Below, one piece after another: positions 16,568 to 26,027 of a stretch of DNA of 37,029 nt. A program made the translations under genes and the position numbers. Source of the DNA: Actinomycetes bacterium (GTDB taxonomy: Bacteria > Actinomycetota > Acidimicrobiia > Acidimicrobiales > Acidimicrobiaceae); assembly GCA_021819205.1 (NCBI GenBank), contig JAKARV010000013.1, forward strand, positions 19,183-56,211. The letters are read 5' to 3'. How positions within the stretch are numbered: the first letter of the stretch is position 1; every line of letters begins with the position of its first letter. The notes under the pieces were generated by a model that saw nothing but the letters and a program-made list of their open reading frames with translations, made no database searches and had not been told where the DNA came from.

Positions 16568-16804
16568 TCAATCGGCTTCAATGAAGATGCACTCTCCGGG
16601 GCACTCCTCGCTAGCCTCGGTCACTGCGTCCTCGTACTCCGAGGGGACGGCAGCCATTTGGGCGGCACCCCCCGGATCGTTGCAGACGGTTCCCTGATCC
16701 TTAACGTAGGCCAAGCCGTCGTCGAGCAGGGTGAATACCGGAGGGCATATCTCTTCGCAAAGCCCATCGCCAGTACAAAGATCCTGGTCAATCCAGACCT
16801 TCAT
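16568..16804 (-). CDS. 4Fe-4S ferredoxin divergent from the proteasomal ATPase gene
   Basis: A 78-residue ferredoxin starting MKVWIDQDLCTGDGLC. Cys10, Cys16, Cys20-Pro and Cys68-Pro give a complete C-x5-C-x3-C...CP set, so a 4Fe-4S cluster is likely rather than the 3Fe-4S of many actinobacterial P450 partners, which lack the third Cys. Extra cysteines are at 41 and 72. The ATG at 16804 has AAAGGA seven nt upstream; the ATG at 16840 would add 12 unlikely residues. The gene is divergent from arc, sharing a roughly 146-bp control region, and convergent with trmI. Ferredoxin genes recur next to proteasome ATPase genes in actinobacteria, but the partner redox enzyme is unknown. Confidence 0.88.
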   Translation of the reverse strand: MKVWIDQDLCTGDGLCEEICPPVFTLLDDGLAYVKDQGTVCNDPGGAAQMAAVPSEYEDAVTEASEECPGECIFIEAD

Positions 16805-16950
16805 TCGTATCCTTTCGTGCGATATCGAGTCGCTTTCCAACTAATCAGACTAGCCGTGGCCGGGTTGAGCCCGCGTACTCCCGATTCGGGGGCTAAAGTC
16901 GGTTCCTCTTTATTTGGCAAGCGGTAGCGTACTAGTTGGAGGAGGTGTTT

Positions 16951-18699
16951 ATGGCGACGGTAGACGATGAATCACAAACTCCACGGGAGGGTCATGGAGC
17001 CCGATCGGTAGAGGCGCTTGAGCAAGAGGTTCGCGAGCTTCGGCAGCGGGTACAAGACGCGCCGTCACGGGTACGGACGCTGGAGGAGAAGCTCCTTGAA
17101 GTCTCTGGAGCACTCGCCCAGATGCAGGCCAAGAACGAGAAGCTCACCTTCACGCTTCAACAGGCACGCGAGCACATCGCAAACCTGCGGGAGGAGGTGG
17201 AGAAGCTTACCCAGCCACCGGCGGCTTATGGAGTATTCGTCCAGGCCAACTCCGACGAGACGGTCGACGTCTACAGCTCGGGACGAAAGATGCGCGTAGC
17301 TCTCCACCCGGAGATCTCGGCTGCCTCGCTCCATCCGGGACAAGAGGTCGTCCTAAACGAATCTTTCGCGGTGACCGCAGTTCGCGACGCCGACAAGATG
17401 GGAGAGGTCGCTGCGGTCAAGGAGTTGCTTGATGACGGCGAGAGGGTTGTGATCATCGGTAGGGGTGATGAGGAGAGGGTGGTCCAGCTTGCCGGGTCGT
17501 TGCTGGGCGCCAAGATCAGGGCCGGTGATTCGGTGCTCCTGGATCCGCGCTCGCAGATGGTTCTTGAGCGGCTACCGAGACCCGAGGTGGAGGAACTCGC
17601 CCTTGAAGAGGTTCCCGACATTAGCTACTCGGATATTGGCGGGCTTGACGACCAGATCGAGGAGATCCAAGATGCGGTTGAGCTTCCGTTCCTGCACCGC
17701 CATCTGTTTTCGTCGTACCGACTGCCGGCCCCCAAAGGGATTTTGCTATACGGCCCCCCTGGATGCGGCAAGACGCTGATCGCAAAGGCGGTTGCCAACT
17801 CGTTGGCAAAGCAACTGGAGAGTACCTCGGGTAGGAGCGTAAAGAGCTACTTCCTCAACGTCAAGGGTCCGGAACTGTTGAATAAGTACGTTGGAGAGAC
17901 CGAGCGGCAGATCAGGCTCATTTTCCAACGGGCGCGAGAGAAGGCGGAGGAGGGCATGCCGGTCATCGTCTTCTTCGATGAAATGGACTCGCTTTTCCGG
18001 ACGCGCGGGAGCGGAATCTCTTCGGACATGGAGTCGACGGTGGTTCCCCAGTTGCTGGCGGAGATTGACGGGGTCGAGACCCTGCGAAATGTCATAGTCA
18101 TTGGCGCTTCCAACCGCGAGGACCTTATCGACCCGGCTATCCTGCGGCCCGGTCGTCTGGACGTGAAGATCAAGATCGAGAGGCCCGACGCGGAGGCGGC
18201 AAAACAGATTTTCAGCCGATACCTCATTCCGGAGCTTCCTTTCGACAAAGGAGAGGTGGAACACCTTGGCGGCGGCGACACCTCTGCCGCCATTGACCGG
18301 ATGATCGACCAGACGGTGGCGAGGATGTATGCAACCAGTGAGGACAATCGCTTTCTGGAAGTGACCTACCAGAACGGCGAGAAAGAGACCCTTTACTTCA
18401 AGGACTTCTCATCCGGCGCAATGATCGAAAACATCGTACGTCGCGCCAAGAAACTGGCGATCAAGCGGGAGATTTCGGGGCAACCCGCGGGGATAAAGCT
18501 CGATGACCTTTATAACTCGATAACGAAAGAGTTCAAAGAGCACGAGGATCTTCCCAATACCACCAATCCGGACGACTGGGCGAAGATCTCCGGAAAGAAG
18601 GGTGAGCGGATAGTCTTCATGCGCATACTCCTCGCCAAAGAGAGTGGGGCCGAAGGGGGCAGGGCGATAGAGCGGGTGGCGACGGGGCAATATCTCTAA
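16951..18699 (+). CDS. arc: Proteasomal AAA ATPase (ARC/Mpa)
   Basis: A 582-residue hexameric ATPase that unfolds pupylated proteins and feeds them into the 20S proteasome. In order: an N-terminal coiled coil (about 20-88) that captures Pup; a tandem OB region (about 95-215, with [19 protein letters not shown]); and an AAA domain with Walker A GPPGCGKT at 268-275 and Walker [11 protein letters not shown] near 338-347. The protein ends GQYL, an HbYX-type tail (penultimate Tyr) that opens the proteasome gate. The ATG at 16951 has GGAGGAGG six nt upstream; a TTG at 16936 lies before that site and is unlikely. It heads the plus-strand proteasome operon, followed by dop after 37 bp. Confidence 0.96.
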   Translation: MATVDDESQTPREGHGARSVEALEQEVRELRQRVQDAPSRVRTLEEKLLEVSGALAQMQAKNEKLTFTLQQAREHIANLREEVEKLTQPPAAYGVFVQANSDETVDVYSSGRKMRVALHPEISAASLHPGQEVVLNESFAVTAVRDADKMGEVAAVKELLDDGERVVIIGRGDEERVVQLAGSLLGAKIRAGDSVLLDPRSQMVLERLPRPEVEELALEEVPDISYSDIGGLDDQIEEIQDAVELPFLHRHLFSSYRLPAPKGILLYGPPGCGKTLIAKAVANSLAKQLESTSGRSVKSYFLNVKGPELLNKYVGETERQIRLIFQRAREKAEEGMPVIVFFDEMDSLFRTRGSGISSDMESTVVPQLLAEIDGVETLRNVIVIGASNREDLIDPAILRPGRLDVKIKIERPDAEAAKQIFSRYLIPELPFDKGEVEHLGGGDTSAAIDRMIDQTVARMYATSEDNRFLEVTYQNGEKETLYFKDFSSGAMIENIVRRAKKLAIKREISGQPAGIKLDDLYNSITKEFKEHEDLPNTTNPDDWAKISGKKGERIVFMRILLAKESGAEGGRAIERVATGQYL

Positions 18700-18736
18700 C
18701 CTTGTTGGCGTTGCACCTGTGGTATAGGAGGTAGTG

Positions 18737-20230
18737 ATGGCCGTCCAGAAGGTTCTCGGCATCGAGACCGAGTATGGGGTTAGCGTGGTGCAACAGCCGG
18801 ACGCCAACCCCATCACCGCTTCCTCAGTGCTTATCAACGCATACTTGAGCGCGATAGCCGGAAGAGTGGATTGGGACTTCATCGACGAGTCCCCAGGAAA
18901 CGATGCCCGTGGTTTCTCGGTAGACGGCTCGCCCTCCATCGAGCTTGAGACTCACCTGGTCAACGCGGTATTGACCAATGGAGCACGGCTATACGTGGAT
19001 CACGCCCACCCGGAGTACTCTTCGCCAGAGTGCATCTCGCCACTCGAAGCGGTCCGATACGACAAGGCTGGCGAGTACATCATGCGGCGCGCAATGTCCA
19101 ACGTAAAGCGGGTCTCCAGCCCTCCCCAAGAGATCGTTGTCTACAAGAACAACTCAGATCGAAAGGGCAACTCCTACGGCTGCCACGAGAACTACCTTAT
19201 GGACAGGGCGGTTCCGTTCTCCAAAATTGTGTCGGGAGTGATTCCGTTCTTCGTTACCCGGCAGATTGTGGTCGGTGCTGGCAAGGTAGGCACTGAGTTT
19301 GCCGGCCGTGACACGCGCCCGGTTCCGTTCCAAATCTCCCAGCGTGCGGACTTCTTCGAGGAGGAGGTGGGCCTTGAGACCACGCTGAAGCGTCCGATCG
19401 TCAACACTCGGGATGAGCCGCACTCCGATGGGCATCGCTACCGCAGGCTGCACGTGATCATCGGCGACGCCAATCTCTCCGAGACGTCCACCTGGCTTAA
19501 GCTTGGGATGACCGCTACCATCCTCTCGATGATCGAGGATGGCTTTGTCAACGGGATGAACCTTTCTCTTGCCCATCCGGTTCACGCCCTGCGCGACGTC
19601 TCTTGGGATCCGACGCTCAAGGAGAGGTTGATGCTTTCCGACGGACGAAAGATGAGGGCGATCGAGATTCAAGTCGAGTACTTCGAGAGGGCTACAAAGT
19701 ACGCCGAGGCGGTTGGGTATGGCTTCTTGGGCAGGGAGGAGGAGGGGCCACTGCTGTTTGCCGAGTGGAGAAGGGTGTTGGAGCTTCTCGAGGACGACCC
19801 CGCCAAGCTCTCCGATACCCTTGACTGGGTGGCGAAGCGGGAGCTGGTGGCCGGGTACGCGGATCGCCACGGGTTGGCGCCTGACGACGCGCGGCTGGCT
19901 GCCATCGATCTCCAGTACCATGATGTCAGATCGGCGAAGTCGCTTTTTGGCAGGCTTCCGATGCGGACGCTGCTTAAGGAGGAGGAGGTTATAAGTGCCA
20001 CCACCGAACCTCCCACCGATACGCGCGCATACTTCCGGGGGACATGCCTGTCAAGGTTTCCGAAGTCTGTGGCGGCAGCCAACTGGGATTCACTCATTTT
20101 CGATCTGGGACAGGACCCGCTGAGGCGCGTGCCGATGATGGATCCGCTGCGGGGAACCAAGAAGCACGTTGGCGAGCTTTTCGAGCGAGTCCAGAGTGCG
20201 GCGGAACTGGTGGAAGCTCTTGGGTCGTAG
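18737..20230 (+). CDS. dop: Depupylase/Pup deamidase Dop
   Basis: A 497-residue member of the carboxylate-amine/ammonia ligase superfamily. The Mg-ATP site begins IETEYGV, and the catalytic Asp88 lies in NGARLYVDHAHPEYSSPE. Other conserved blocks are [18 protein letters not shown] and RPIVNTRDEPH. Dop differs from PafA by a longer N-terminal insertion (about 40-70, the Dop loop region), visible here as DESPGNDARGFSVDG. Dop hydrolyses the isopeptide bond between Pup and substrate lysines and, in species with Pup ending in Gln, deamidates Pup. Here Pup already ends in Glu, so depupylation is the likely sole role. The ATG at 18737 has AGGAGG five nt upstream. Confidence 0.95.
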   Translation: MAVQKVLGIETEYGVSVVQQPDANPITASSVLINAYLSAIAGRVDWDFIDESPGNDARGFSVDGSPSIELETHLVNAVLTNGARLYVDHAHPEYSSPECISPLEAVRYDKAGEYIMRRAMSNVKRVSSPPQEIVVYKNNSDRKGNSYGCHENYLMDRAVPFSKIVSGVIPFFVTRQIVVGAGKVGTEFAGRDTRPVPFQISQRADFFEEEVGLETTLKRPIVNTRDEPHSDGHRYRRLHVIIGDANLSETSTWLKLGMTATILSMIEDGFVNGMNLSLAHPVHALRDVSWDPTLKERLMLSDGRKMRAIEIQVEYFERATKYAEAVGYGFLGREEEGPLLFAEWRRVLELLEDDPAKLSDTLDWVAKRELVAGYADRHGLAPDDARLAAIDLQYHDVRSAKSLFGRLPMRTLLKEEEVISATTEPPTDTRAYFRGTCLSRFPKSVAAANWDSLIFDLGQDPLRRVPMMDPLRGTKKHVGELFERVQSAAELVEALGS

Positions 20231-20268
20231 CTAAGATTCTGAAGTAGAGAGAGCGAGGCGAAAGAGAG

Positions 20269-20463
20269 ATGGCCGAGAGAGAGCAGGTAAAGCGGGGTTC
20301 TTCCGAGCGGGAGGAAGAGGTCGAGGAGGCGCGGGAGCCTAAGGCAGATCGTTCGGAGAAGTTGAAGGCTGAACTCGATGACATCCTCGACGAGATTGAC
20401 GAGGTGCTCGAGGACAATGCCGAGGAGTTCGTGCGCAACTACGTCCAGAAGGGCGGGGAGTAG
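20269..20463 (+). CDS. pup: Prokaryotic ubiquitin-like protein Pup (Gly-Gly-Glu end)
   Basis: A 64-residue, highly acidic, disordered protein whose middle ([20 protein letters not shown]) folds into the helix that binds the ATPase coiled coil, followed by [14 protein letters not shown]. The C-terminal Glu is encoded directly (gag before tag), so its gamma-carboxylate can be ligated to lysines by PafA without prior deamidation. Pup-tagged proteins go to the proteasome or are depupylated by Dop. The gene sits in the canonical place between dop and prcB. Confidence 0.96.
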   Translation: MAEREQVKRGSSEREEEVEEAREPKADRSEKLKAELDDILDEIDEVLEDNAEEFVRNYVQKGGE

Positions 20464-20521
20464 GTTCTTTTCGACCGGGCGACGAGCCTGGGGTTTATAG
20501 GCATCATCTGGAAGGATCTTT

Positions 20522-21322
20522 GTGGCATTACCGATATTTGACGTGGCGTCGGACCCTGGACCAAGCTTTTTCGAGCTGGTGAAGCGCCTCGGACTTGTGC
20601 CGGATGCGCCGGCCACTGCGGCAGCTGGGCTTCAAGGGGTTCCACACGGCACTACGATCGCCGCGCTTAGGCACGCCTCCGGAGTGGTGATGGCCGGAGA
20701 CCGCCGGGCGACTGAAGGCAACTTGATTGCGAACCGGACGATAGAGAAGGTTTTCCCCGCCGACCGGCTCTCCGGGGTGGCCATCGCCGGGGCGGCGGGG
20801 CCGGCTGTGGAGATGGTGAGACTGTTTCAGGTTCAGCTGGAGCACTATGAGAAGGTGGAGGGGTCACTGCTTTCGCTTGAGGGCAAGGCGAATCAGCTTG
20901 CCCAAATGATCAGGGCGAATTTGCCGATGGCGATGCAGGGGCTTGCGGTAGTTCCGCTCTTTGCGGGGTGGGATACCGAGCAAGAGCAGGGAAGAATATT
21001 TACCTATGATGTGGCCGGCGGCCGCTATGAAGAGGTTGCGTACTACGCGACCGGATCGGGAGGGCGTGACGCCCGTGCAACCATCAAGCTGGGCTTCTCT
21101 CCCGAGATGAACGAGCCAGAGGCGATACGGTTGGCGGTCAAAGCGCTTTTTGAGGCCGCTCAGGAGGATTCGGCGACTGGAGGACCTGATCCGGTGCGGG
21201 GAATTTACCCAGTGGTCGCTGCGATTGGCCCGGATGGTTATCGCCGTGTCGAGGATTCCGAACTGGCGGAGATAGCTACCGCACTTACAGAGGAGCTGAG
21301 AAGCAGGGGGGCAAGACAGTGA
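20522..21322 (+). CDS. prcB: Proteasome beta subunit PrcB
   Basis: A 266-residue precursor of the catalytic 20S subunit. The propeptide of 43 residues ends at PHG, followed by Thr44, which becomes the N-terminal nucleophile Thr1 (sequence TTIAAL). Asp60 and Lys76 correspond to the conserved Asp17 and Lys33, and [11 protein letters not shown] near residue 175 forms the active-site serine-glycine loop. Seven beta subunits per ring enclose the proteolytic chamber. The GTG start has AAGGA upstream and lies 58 bp after pup. The last bases overlap the prcA start (GTGA), coupling synthesis of the two subunits. Confidence 0.95.
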   Translation: MALPIFDVASDPGPSFFELVKRLGLVPDAPATAAAGLQGVPHGTTIAALRHASGVVMAGDRRATEGNLIANRTIEKVFPADRLSGVAIAGAAGPAVEMVRLFQVQLEHYEKVEGSLLSLEGKANQLAQMIRANLPMAMQGLAVVPLFAGWDTEQEQGRIFTYDVAGGRYEEVAYYATGSGGRDARATIKLGFSPEMNEPEAIRLAVKALFEAAQEDSATGGPDPVRGIYPVVAAIGPDGYRRVEDSELAEIATALTEELRSRGARQ

Positions 21323-22002
21323 GCATGCCGTTTTACGTAGCTCCCGAGCAGATGATGAAGGATCGGGCCGACTACGCCCGAAAAGGGATTGCGAGGGGCC
21401 GCGCGTTGATCGGGACCCGCTTTGGTGGCGGAGTTCTTCTTTGCGCCGAGAATCCTTCGAAATCGCTTCACAAACTCTCCGAGATCTACGACCGGATCGC
21501 CTTCGCTGGCGTCGGAAAGTACAACGAATTTGACCAGTTAAGGGTGGCTGGGATCCGGCATGCCGATACCAAGGGCTACGCGTACTCGCGCGGCGATGTC
21601 GACGCCCGGGGCTTGGCCAACCTGTACGCCCAGTACCTTGGGCAGGTGTTTACCCACGAGGTCAAGCCGCTAGAGGTGGAGATTCTTGTTGTCGAACTCG
21701 GCGAGGGGTCTCAGGAGTCGCAGCTCTATCACATCCTTTACGACGGCACGGTTGTAGACGAGAGTAACTTTTCGGTTCTAGGGGGGGACTCTGAGGCGAT
21801 TGGTGATCGCTTTGGCGAGATGTACCGCGAGGGTTGGAGCTCGGAAGAGGCGCTTCGATCGGCAGTTTCCGCGCTGAGCACCAACGGGCACACACTCGAG
21901 GTCAAGGACCTTGAGGTAGCGATTCTTGAAGACACCGGCGCGCGGCGAAGCTTCAGGAGGGTACCGGCAGCCGAGATTGCTCGGCTGATGGGCTCTGGTT
22001 GA
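21319..22002 (+). CDS. prcA: Proteasome alpha subunit PrcA
   Basis: A 227-residue alpha subunit that forms the outer 20S rings and the gate. The N-terminus ([20 protein letters not shown]) has the gating segment and H0 helix; [19 protein letters not shown] and the later [18 protein letters not shown] follow the family. It lacks the catalytic Thr. The GTG at 21319 overlaps the prcB stop and has a G-rich ribosome site seven nt upstream; an ATG two codons later is the alternative. The pafA ATG follows after one base. Confidence 0.94.
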   Translation: MSMPFYVAPEQMMKDRADYARKGIARGRALIGTRFGGGVLLCAENPSKSLHKLSEIYDRIAFAGVGKYNEFDQLRVAGIRHADTKGYAYSRGDVDARGLANLYAQYLGQVFTHEVKPLEVEILVVELGEGSQESQLYHILYDGTVVDESNFSVLGGDSEAIGDRFGEMYREGWSSEEALRSAVSALSTNGHTLEVKDLEVAILEDTGARRSFRRVPAAEIARLMGSG

Positions 22003-22003
22003 G

Positions 22004-23368
22004 ATGGAGCGGCTTGACCGTCGTATTGTGGGGCTGGAGAACGAGTACGGGGTCACCTGCACGTTAAAGGGGCAGCGTCGGCTCAGCCCGGACGAGGTCG
22101 CCAGGTACCTATTTCGCAGGGTGGTTAGCTGGGGTCGCAGCTCGAACGTCTTCTTGGAGAACGGAGCGCGGCTCTATCTGGACGTTGGATCCCACCCCGA
22201 GTACGCGACTCCAGAGTGCGATTCGCTGGTTGATCTCGTTGCTCACGACAAGGCGGGCGAAGTGGTGCTCGAGTCGCTGGCGCACTCTGCTGAAGCCAGG
22301 ATGCGGGAGGAGGGGATCAGGGGTACCGTCTACCTGCTGAAGAACAACACCGACTCGGCAGGCAACTCCTACGGCTGCCACGAGAACTACCTTACGACTC
22401 GAGTTGACGACTTATCGCATCTGGTGGAGGTGCTGATTCCGTTTCTGGTGTCCAGGCAGGTCTACGCCGGCGCGGGTAAGGTGCTCCTTACTTCGCGGGG
22501 TCCGATCTACTCCCTCTCGCAGCGGGCAGAGCACATATGGGAGGGGGTATCATCGGCAACCACGCGATCGCGCCCGATCATCAACACCCGCGACGAGCCT
22601 CACGCGGATGCCGAACGGTATCGCAGGTTGCACGTGATCGTCGGAGACTCCAACATGAGCCAATGGGCGACGATGCTGAAGGTCGGCGCCATGTCGCTGA
22701 TGCTGAGGATGCTGGAGGCCGAGGTAGTCCTTCGCGACCTCTCTCTCGAAAACCCGATTAGAGCCATCAGGGAGATCTCTCACGACGTCTTGCTCGCCAA
22801 GCGGGTTCGGCTGGTAAACGGGAGGGAGATCTCGGCGCTGGACATCCAGGAGGCTTACCTCGAGCGGGCCAGGCGCTTTGCCGACACCTACGGTATTCCC
22901 GCCGATGAGCAGCAGGCGCTGGAGATGTGGGAGGAGGCTTTAACGGCACTTCGCGCAGATCCGGGGCAGCTGATGGGGAAGGTCGATTGGATAACCAAGC
23001 TTAAGATCATGGACGGATACCGCGCCCGGCACGGTATCGGCCTTTCGCATCCCCAGGTCTCGCTGCTCGATCTTCAGTACCACGACATATCCAGGAAGCG
23101 TGGTGTCTACTACAAGCTCGAAGCAGCAGGCGTGGCGACGAGGATTGTCGATGACGAGGCTATCAAGGCCGCTTGCGACATTCCTCCCCAGACGACGCGA
23201 GCGAAGCTGAGGGGGGAGTTTATCAGGGCTGCCAAGGAGAAGCATCGCGACTACACGGTGGACTGGGTCCACTTGAAGTTGAACGATCAGGCGCAGCGTA
23301 CGATCATGCTCAAGGATCCGTTCGCATCCGAAGATGAGCGAGTGGAGCGCCTAGTGGCCAGCCTGTGA
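22004..23368 (+). CDS. pafA: Pup-protein ligase PafA
   Basis: A 454-residue ligase that phosphorylates the C-terminal Glu of Pup with ATP and joins it to substrate lysines. Motifs shared with Dop are [12 protein letters not shown] (Mg-ATP site), [19 protein letters not shown] with catalytic Asp60, [18 protein letters not shown] and [11 protein letters not shown]. It is shorter than Dop and lacks the Dop-loop insertion, which identifies it as the ligase. The ATG is two bases after the prcA stop, and its own stop overlaps the lepB start (GTGA), so all these genes are likely translated from one message. Confidence 0.95.
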   Translation: MERLDRRIVGLENEYGVTCTLKGQRRLSPDEVARYLFRRVVSWGRSSNVFLENGARLYLDVGSHPEYATPECDSLVDLVAHDKAGEVVLESLAHSAEARMREEGIRGTVYLLKNNTDSAGNSYGCHENYLTTRVDDLSHLVEVLIPFLVSRQVYAGAGKVLLTSRGPIYSLSQRAEHIWEGVSSATTRSRPIINTRDEPHADAERYRRLHVIVGDSNMSQWATMLKVGAMSLMLRMLEAEVVLRDLSLENPIRAIREISHDVLLAKRVRLVNGREISALDIQEAYLERARRFADTYGIPADEQQALEMWEEALTALRADPGQLMGKVDWITKLKIMDGYRARHGIGLSHPQVSLLDLQYHDISRKRGVYYKLEAAGVATRIVDDEAIKAACDIPPQTTRAKLRGEFIRAAKEKHRDYTVDWVHLKLNDQAQRTIMLKDPFASEDERVERLVASL

Positions 23369-23910
23369 AGGGCTGGCGCCGTTCGGCGGGCGGCTTTTGG
23401 CGCCGGAGGTGGCTGGCAGTTTTGGTTGCTGCGCTGGCCGCGGGCGTTGGAGCCCGGCTTTTCCTATTCGCTCCCTTCTATATACCGTCCGTCTCGATGC
23501 TCCCAACGCTTGTTCCGGGAGAGTATGTGCTGGTCGAGCGCGTTGGGGTTTTGTGGACGGGCGTTGGCTTCGGTAACGTTGTCGTCTTCAGGCGGCCACC
23601 GCACGATCGCGCGCCGTTCCCAACTGCCTATCTGGTGAAGCGAGTTATTGGCCTCCCGGGCCAGACGATCTACTCATCCAATGGATCGGTCTACGTCGAC
23701 GGGAAGAAGTTGCGCGAGCCTTTCCTCCCGGCCGGTGTGGCCACGGAAGGGATCCGATATCAACGGATCCCCGCTGATCACTACTTCGTGCTCGGGGACA
23801 ACCGCGGTGACTCGGAGGACTCCAGGTTTTTCGGCCCAATATCGGCATCCCTGCTCGTGGGTAGGGTGGTCATGGTCTACTGGCCGCCGGCGGATTTTCG
23901 CTTGCTCTGA
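23365..23910 (+). CDS. lepB: Signal peptidase I
   Basis: A 181-residue type I signal peptidase. One N-terminal membrane anchor (about 16-38) follows a basic start ([15 protein letters not shown]). The nucleophile is Ser44 in PSVSMLPTL, the general base Lys92 in [12 protein letters not shown], and the box E motif reads [13 protein letters not shown] near 143-154. It removes signal peptides on the outer face of the cytoplasmic membrane. The GTG start lies inside the pafA stop (GTGA), so it is translationally tied to the pupylation operon although no functional link is established. The extracytoplasmic domain is of the small, Gram-positive-like size. Confidence 0.93.
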   Translation: MKGWRRSAGGFWRRRWLAVLVAALAAGVGARLFLFAPFYIPSVSMLPTLVPGEYVLVERVGVLWTGVGFGNVVVFRRPPHDRAPFPTAYLVKRVIGLPGQTIYSSNGSVYVDGKKLREPFLPAGVATEGIRYQRIPADHYFVLGDNRGDSEDSRFFGPISASLLVGRVVMVYWPPADFRLL

Positions 23911-24167
23911 GCCGATCAAGCAGGCGCACGCCAGTACCGGTGGAGTTGAGGGGTGCCGGCAATCCAACGCATCGCGGCCGCTGTACGCGTGCACACCCCG
24001 CACCTGTTCACATTTTTTGGGTGGGTGCGGTGGCACTGCTGCCGCCGGAGTGATCGGACTCGCGTACGGATGCGCGAAACCGCGCTTTCATGGTGAGTCG
24101 CGGGTTCAGTTTGATTGCTTTTTCTCCGATATTCAAATATGAAGTGCGGAGCGCGAAGGGAGTCGCC

Positions 24168-24506
24168 ATGCCCATCATAAGGGCCTCCTGCCCGACATGC
24201 GGAGACGTGGACGTCTCTCCGGGACAGATGAAGGTTATGCTTTGTTCCTCGAACGGCGAAGCAAGCTATACGTTTAGATGCTCGGACTGCCATATGGTGG
24301 TGGCGAAGCAGATTGAACGGCGAGTTGTCGAGGTACTAGTCGCTGCCGGTGTAAAGATCCAGTTCTGGCGGCTGCCGGAGGAGCTGAGCGAAGTGTCAAA
24401 TGGGCCGCCGATCAGCTACGACGACCTACTTAACTTTCACTTCGAGCTCGCCAATCCGGGTTGGCTCGACCAGGTTCGGCGTTTGATCGACGACCGGGGC
24501 GAGTAG
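24168..24506 (+). CDS. Zinc-ribbon hypothetical protein
   Basis: A 112-residue cytoplasmic protein with a predicted zinc ribbon made of CPTC (residues 8-11) and CSDC, followed by a helical part (VAKQIERRVVEVLVAAGV) and an acidic C-terminus with WLDQVRRLID. It has no signal peptide and no enzyme motif. The ATG at 24168 has GAAGGGAG upstream; an ATG at 24090 in the same frame is less likely. It lies alone between lepB and trpS. Upstream (24110-24145) the DNA is AT-rich and could hold its promoter. The function is unknown; such ribbons often bind nucleic acid or proteins. Confidence 0.72.
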   Translation: MPIIRASCPTCGDVDVSPGQMKVMLCSSNGEASYTFRCSDCHMVVAKQIERRVVEVLVAAGVKIQFWRLPEELSEVSNGPPISYDDLLNFHFELANPGWLDQVRRLIDDRGE

Positions 24507-24708
24507 CCGCAGCAATCGGCCACGCCGGCTGGCCCCGGCTGTTATCGCCGTGCGAGAACGGGTCTTGGCGAGTGGCGAGCAGTTGGCGGTAGTTGCCAAG
24601 GGGCCGGCACCACTGCAACTGGAACGCCGCTTCGCCAATCCGCGTGGCCGATCTTAGCGATCGCTGCCGCGGTAGAATCGGCTGCATGCGGTTTGCGTTG
24701 GAGGTTTA

Positions 24709-25710
24709 GTGGCAAAGCAGCGGGTGCTATCGGGAATCCAGCCGACGGGACGGGCGCACATCGGCAATTACCTTGGCGCTTTCGTCAACTGGGTCCAGGA
24801 TCAGAGAGTCAACGACTCGATATTTCTCATCGTCGATCTTCATGGGCTTACCGTCGAGAGTGATCGGGATGCGATGCGAGCGGCGACGCTCGATATGGCG
24901 GCGACTCTTTTTGCTGTTGGCATAGATCCGTCAGATGCGACCGTGGTGATCCAGAGCCACGTTCCGGGGCATGCCCAGCTTGGGTGGGTTATGGAGTGCA
25001 CGGCGACCTACGGAGAGTTGAGCCGCATGACCCAGTTCAAGGAGAAGTCGAAGGGTTTGTCCAAGGTGAGGGCCGGGCTGTTCACCTATCCGGCATTGAT
25101 GGCCGCGGATATCCTCCTTTACCACGCGGACCTGGTGCCGGTGGGGGACGATCAGACGCAGCACCTCGAGCTTGCCCGGGATCTAGCCATCAGATTCAAC
25201 AACGCCTATGGAGAGACCTTTACGGTTCCGAGGGCTCAACGGGTGTCCCATGGGTCCCGGGTAATGGACTTGGCAAACCCGCTTCAGAAGATGAGCAAGT
25301 CCGCTTCGAGCCCGCAGGGAATCATCTTCCTCTCCGACTCTGACGACGAGGTAGCGCGCAAGATTGCCCGGGCAAAGACCGATACCTTCAACGAGGTGGC
25401 GTACCTCCCCGACGATCCGGAGAGGTCCGGAATTACCAACCTTCTCGAGATGCTGGGGGCGCTTACCGTTAAGCCTCCAGAGGAGTGTGCGGTGGAGTAC
25501 TCGGGCTACGGACAGCTCAAAAAGGCACTCACGGAGACGCTGGTGGAGCTGTTGGCTCCAATCAGGACGCGCTTCGAGCTTTACCAGAACGACCCAGCTG
25601 AACTGGTTCGCCTGCTCGAGCAGGGAGCGGTTCGGGCCAACGAAATTGCTAGCGAGACGGTTTGGGACGTCTACGACCGATTGGGACTGGTAGGGGTGGC
25701 CGGCAGGTGA
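24709..25710 (+). CDS. trpS: Tryptophanyl-tRNA synthetase
   Basis: A 333-residue class I aminoacyl-tRNA synthetase of the bacterial TrpRS type. The HIGH signature appears as HIGNYLGA at 17-24 after SGIQPTGRA, and KMSKS at 194-198. VPVGDDQTQHLELARD near 144 helps define the tryptophan-AMP pocket. It charges tRNA-Trp with tryptophan. The start is GTG with GGAGG four nt upstream. A TAGAAT -10-like box lies at 24673-24678. Its stop overlaps the tatB/tatA-like start (GTGA). Confidence 0.96.
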   Translation: MAKQRVLSGIQPTGRAHIGNYLGAFVNWVQDQRVNDSIFLIVDLHGLTVESDRDAMRAATLDMAATLFAVGIDPSDATVVIQSHVPGHAQLGWVMECTATYGELSRMTQFKEKSKGLSKVRAGLFTYPALMAADILLYHADLVPVGDDQTQHLELARDLAIRFNNAYGETFTVPRAQRVSHGSRVMDLANPLQKMSKSASSPQGIIFLSDSDDEVARKIARAKTDTFNEVAYLPDDPERSGITNLLEMLGALTVKPPEECAVEYSGYGQLKKALTETLVELLAPIRTRFELYQNDPAELVRLLEQGAVRANEIASETVWDVYDRLGLVGVAGR

Positions 25711-25997
25711 ACGTCGACCCGACCAAGATCGTTTTCGTTTTGGTGGCAGCGTTGATTATTCTTGGCCCGGAGAAACTTCCGCAGGTTGCGAGGCGCGCAG
25801 GGGAGCTCTGGTCGCTGGTTCGGGCACCAGCCGAGTTCTTGGCGAGGCAGGTTCAGGCGGTTACTGGCCAGGGAGCGCTGAACTCACTGCTGGGGCTTGG
25901 AAGTCTTCCTGGCCGGGAAGAGTCGCTGGGGAGTGCCGCCCCCCACGCTCTTGGAGGGGGCGCGGGTTTCCAGAGAGGCTCACCGGAGCTCAACTGA
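25707..25997 (+). CDS. tatB: TatA/TatB-family twin-arginine translocase subunit (TatB-like)
   Basis: A 96-residue protein starting MNVDPTKIVFVLVAALIILG: one N-terminal membrane helix, then the hinge PEKLP and an amphipathic helix QVARRAGELWSLVRAPAEF, then a disordered tail. LGPEKLP favours TatB over TatA, whose hinge is usually FGxKxLP. Together with tatC, 30 bp downstream, it would form the receptor for folded Tat substrates. The GTG overlaps the trpS stop. Whether it serves as TatA, TatB or both cannot be decided here; another tatA may exist elsewhere. Confidence 0.82.
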   Translation: MNVDPTKIVFVLVAALIILGPEKLPQVARRAGELWSLVRAPAEFLARQVQAVTGQGALNSLLGLGSLPGREESLGSAAPHALGGGAGFQRGSPELN

Positions 25998-26027
25998 TAG
26001 TGGAGAGCACGATGGGAGGCGCGCCGA

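Noticed and set aside
19154-19921. 255-codon minus-strand open frame
   Set aside because: Shadow of dop, no motif.
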